A DNA stretch of 64,000 nucleotides from Paracentrotus lividus (taxonomy: Eukaryota > Echinodermata > Echinoidea > Camarodonta > Echinidae). Under the pieces are notes generated by a model. That model worked only from the letters and a program-made list of their open reading frames with translations. It was not told where the DNA came from and searched no databases. The number at the start of each line of letters is the position of its first letter. Within the stretch, counting starts at the first letter, position 1. Shown one piece after another: positions 63,556 to 64,000 of the stretch. The stretch spans positions 18,250,465-18,314,464 of the forward strand of contig CALNVZ010003426.1 in assembly GCA_940671915.1 (NCBI GenBank). The letters are read 5' to 3'. Made by a program: the position numbers and the translations under genes.

Positions 63556-64000
63556 TTTGTTTGTTTATTTTTATCAATGAGGTTGGATGAAGAATGGGAG
63601 AGTGGGGGTGAGGACTGTATATTGAGAAAGACAGTGGGGAAAAAAAGAAGTGAGATAGATAGAGAAGAGAGAGAGAGAGGGGTGTATAAAAGTAGTGAAG
63701 GGGGGGGGGAGTGATTTTTTATCGTGAGGTTGGATGAAAATGGCAAGTTGAACAAGGGAAAATGTATTAGATTGGGGGTGAGACTATGAGATGGAGGGAC
63801 AGTCTAACAAAAAATAAGAGAGATGAGAGAAGGAAGAGCTTATGATGAGAGGATAGAGGGGGTGGCAGACTGAGAGAGAGGGAGAGAGAGATGAGAGAGA
63901 GGTGTACAAATAGAGGTGAAAAGGGTTGAAAAAGAAAGAAAAGACACGGTTACCAGGATGGACATAGTTAAATTGGGGAGAGAATAATTGTAGGAGATTG
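63556..64000 (+). repeat. Purine-rich low-complexity tract
   Basis: Long runs of G/A (GAGAGAGAG, GGGGGGGGGAGTG, AAGAAAGAAAAG) with two copies of GAGGTTGGATGAA (63580, 63725). It continues to the window end. Confidence 0.8.

Overview
This is eukaryotic, AT-rich, intron-rich and heavily transposon-laden DNA. Host exons are short and separated by kilobase introns with GT/AG boundaries. Two animal genes are recognisable: the C-terminal part of DDB1 and a nearly complete M1AP. The repeat content (fold-back elements with terminal minisatellites, DIRS-type YR retrotransposon, many TIR MITEs, arrays built on GCGCGAAGCGCGAG) fits an echinoderm, most likely a sea urchin. The organism is an inference; the gene families are read directly.

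Layout. 0-2.0 kb: a fold-back element with inverted terminal minisatellite arrays. 2.5-3.3 kb: two DDB1 exons on the minus strand. 3.6-8.15 kb: a GC-rich, frameshifted DIRS-like retrotransposon, minus strand. 8.18-8.44 kb: a SINE-like unit. 8.58-10.89 kb: the last two DDB1 exons on the PLUS strand, so the locus is inverted internally or misassembled. 11-17 kb: nested MITEs. 18.1-33.5 kb: M1AP on the minus strand, 12 exons, tail-to-tail with DDB1. A CR1/L2-like non-LTR element, broken by a 25-N gap, lies in its intron 7. 33.9-44.3 kb: TIR elements, one of them with facing tRNA-like sequences at its two ends, plus a duplicated block. 41.8-46.8 kb: a CRE/CCAAT/YY1 promoter and the first exons of an unidentified plus-strand gene running into a 100-N gap. 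46.8-48.3 kb: a large-unit tandem repeat around that gap. 48.9-53.5 kb: more TIR and fold-back elements. 53.9-57.2 kb: an intact three-exon Mutator-like transposase gene. 57.6-60.7 kb: hAT-like non-autonomous elements, one with a perfect 8-bp target duplication. 61.6-62.3 kb: a GC-rich repeat with a 62-nt palindrome. 62.4-64 kb: AT-rich then purine-rich DNA with no gene seen.

The most striking pattern is that at least six exon boundaries in two unrelated host genes seed tandem arrays. The exon end with its splice site is repeated outward into the intron or 3'UTR, and copies look more degenerate with distance from the exon. This is seen at M1AP exons 5 (acceptor side), 8 and 10 (donor side) and 12 (3' end), and at two DDB1 exons. 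I know of no named feature class for this. Several coding exons also carry single-base indels that restore the family frame when corrected. Together with an error-rich duplicated stretch beside the 25-N gap, this suggests gap-filling with unpolished reads, so some 'frameshifts' are probably assembly errors.
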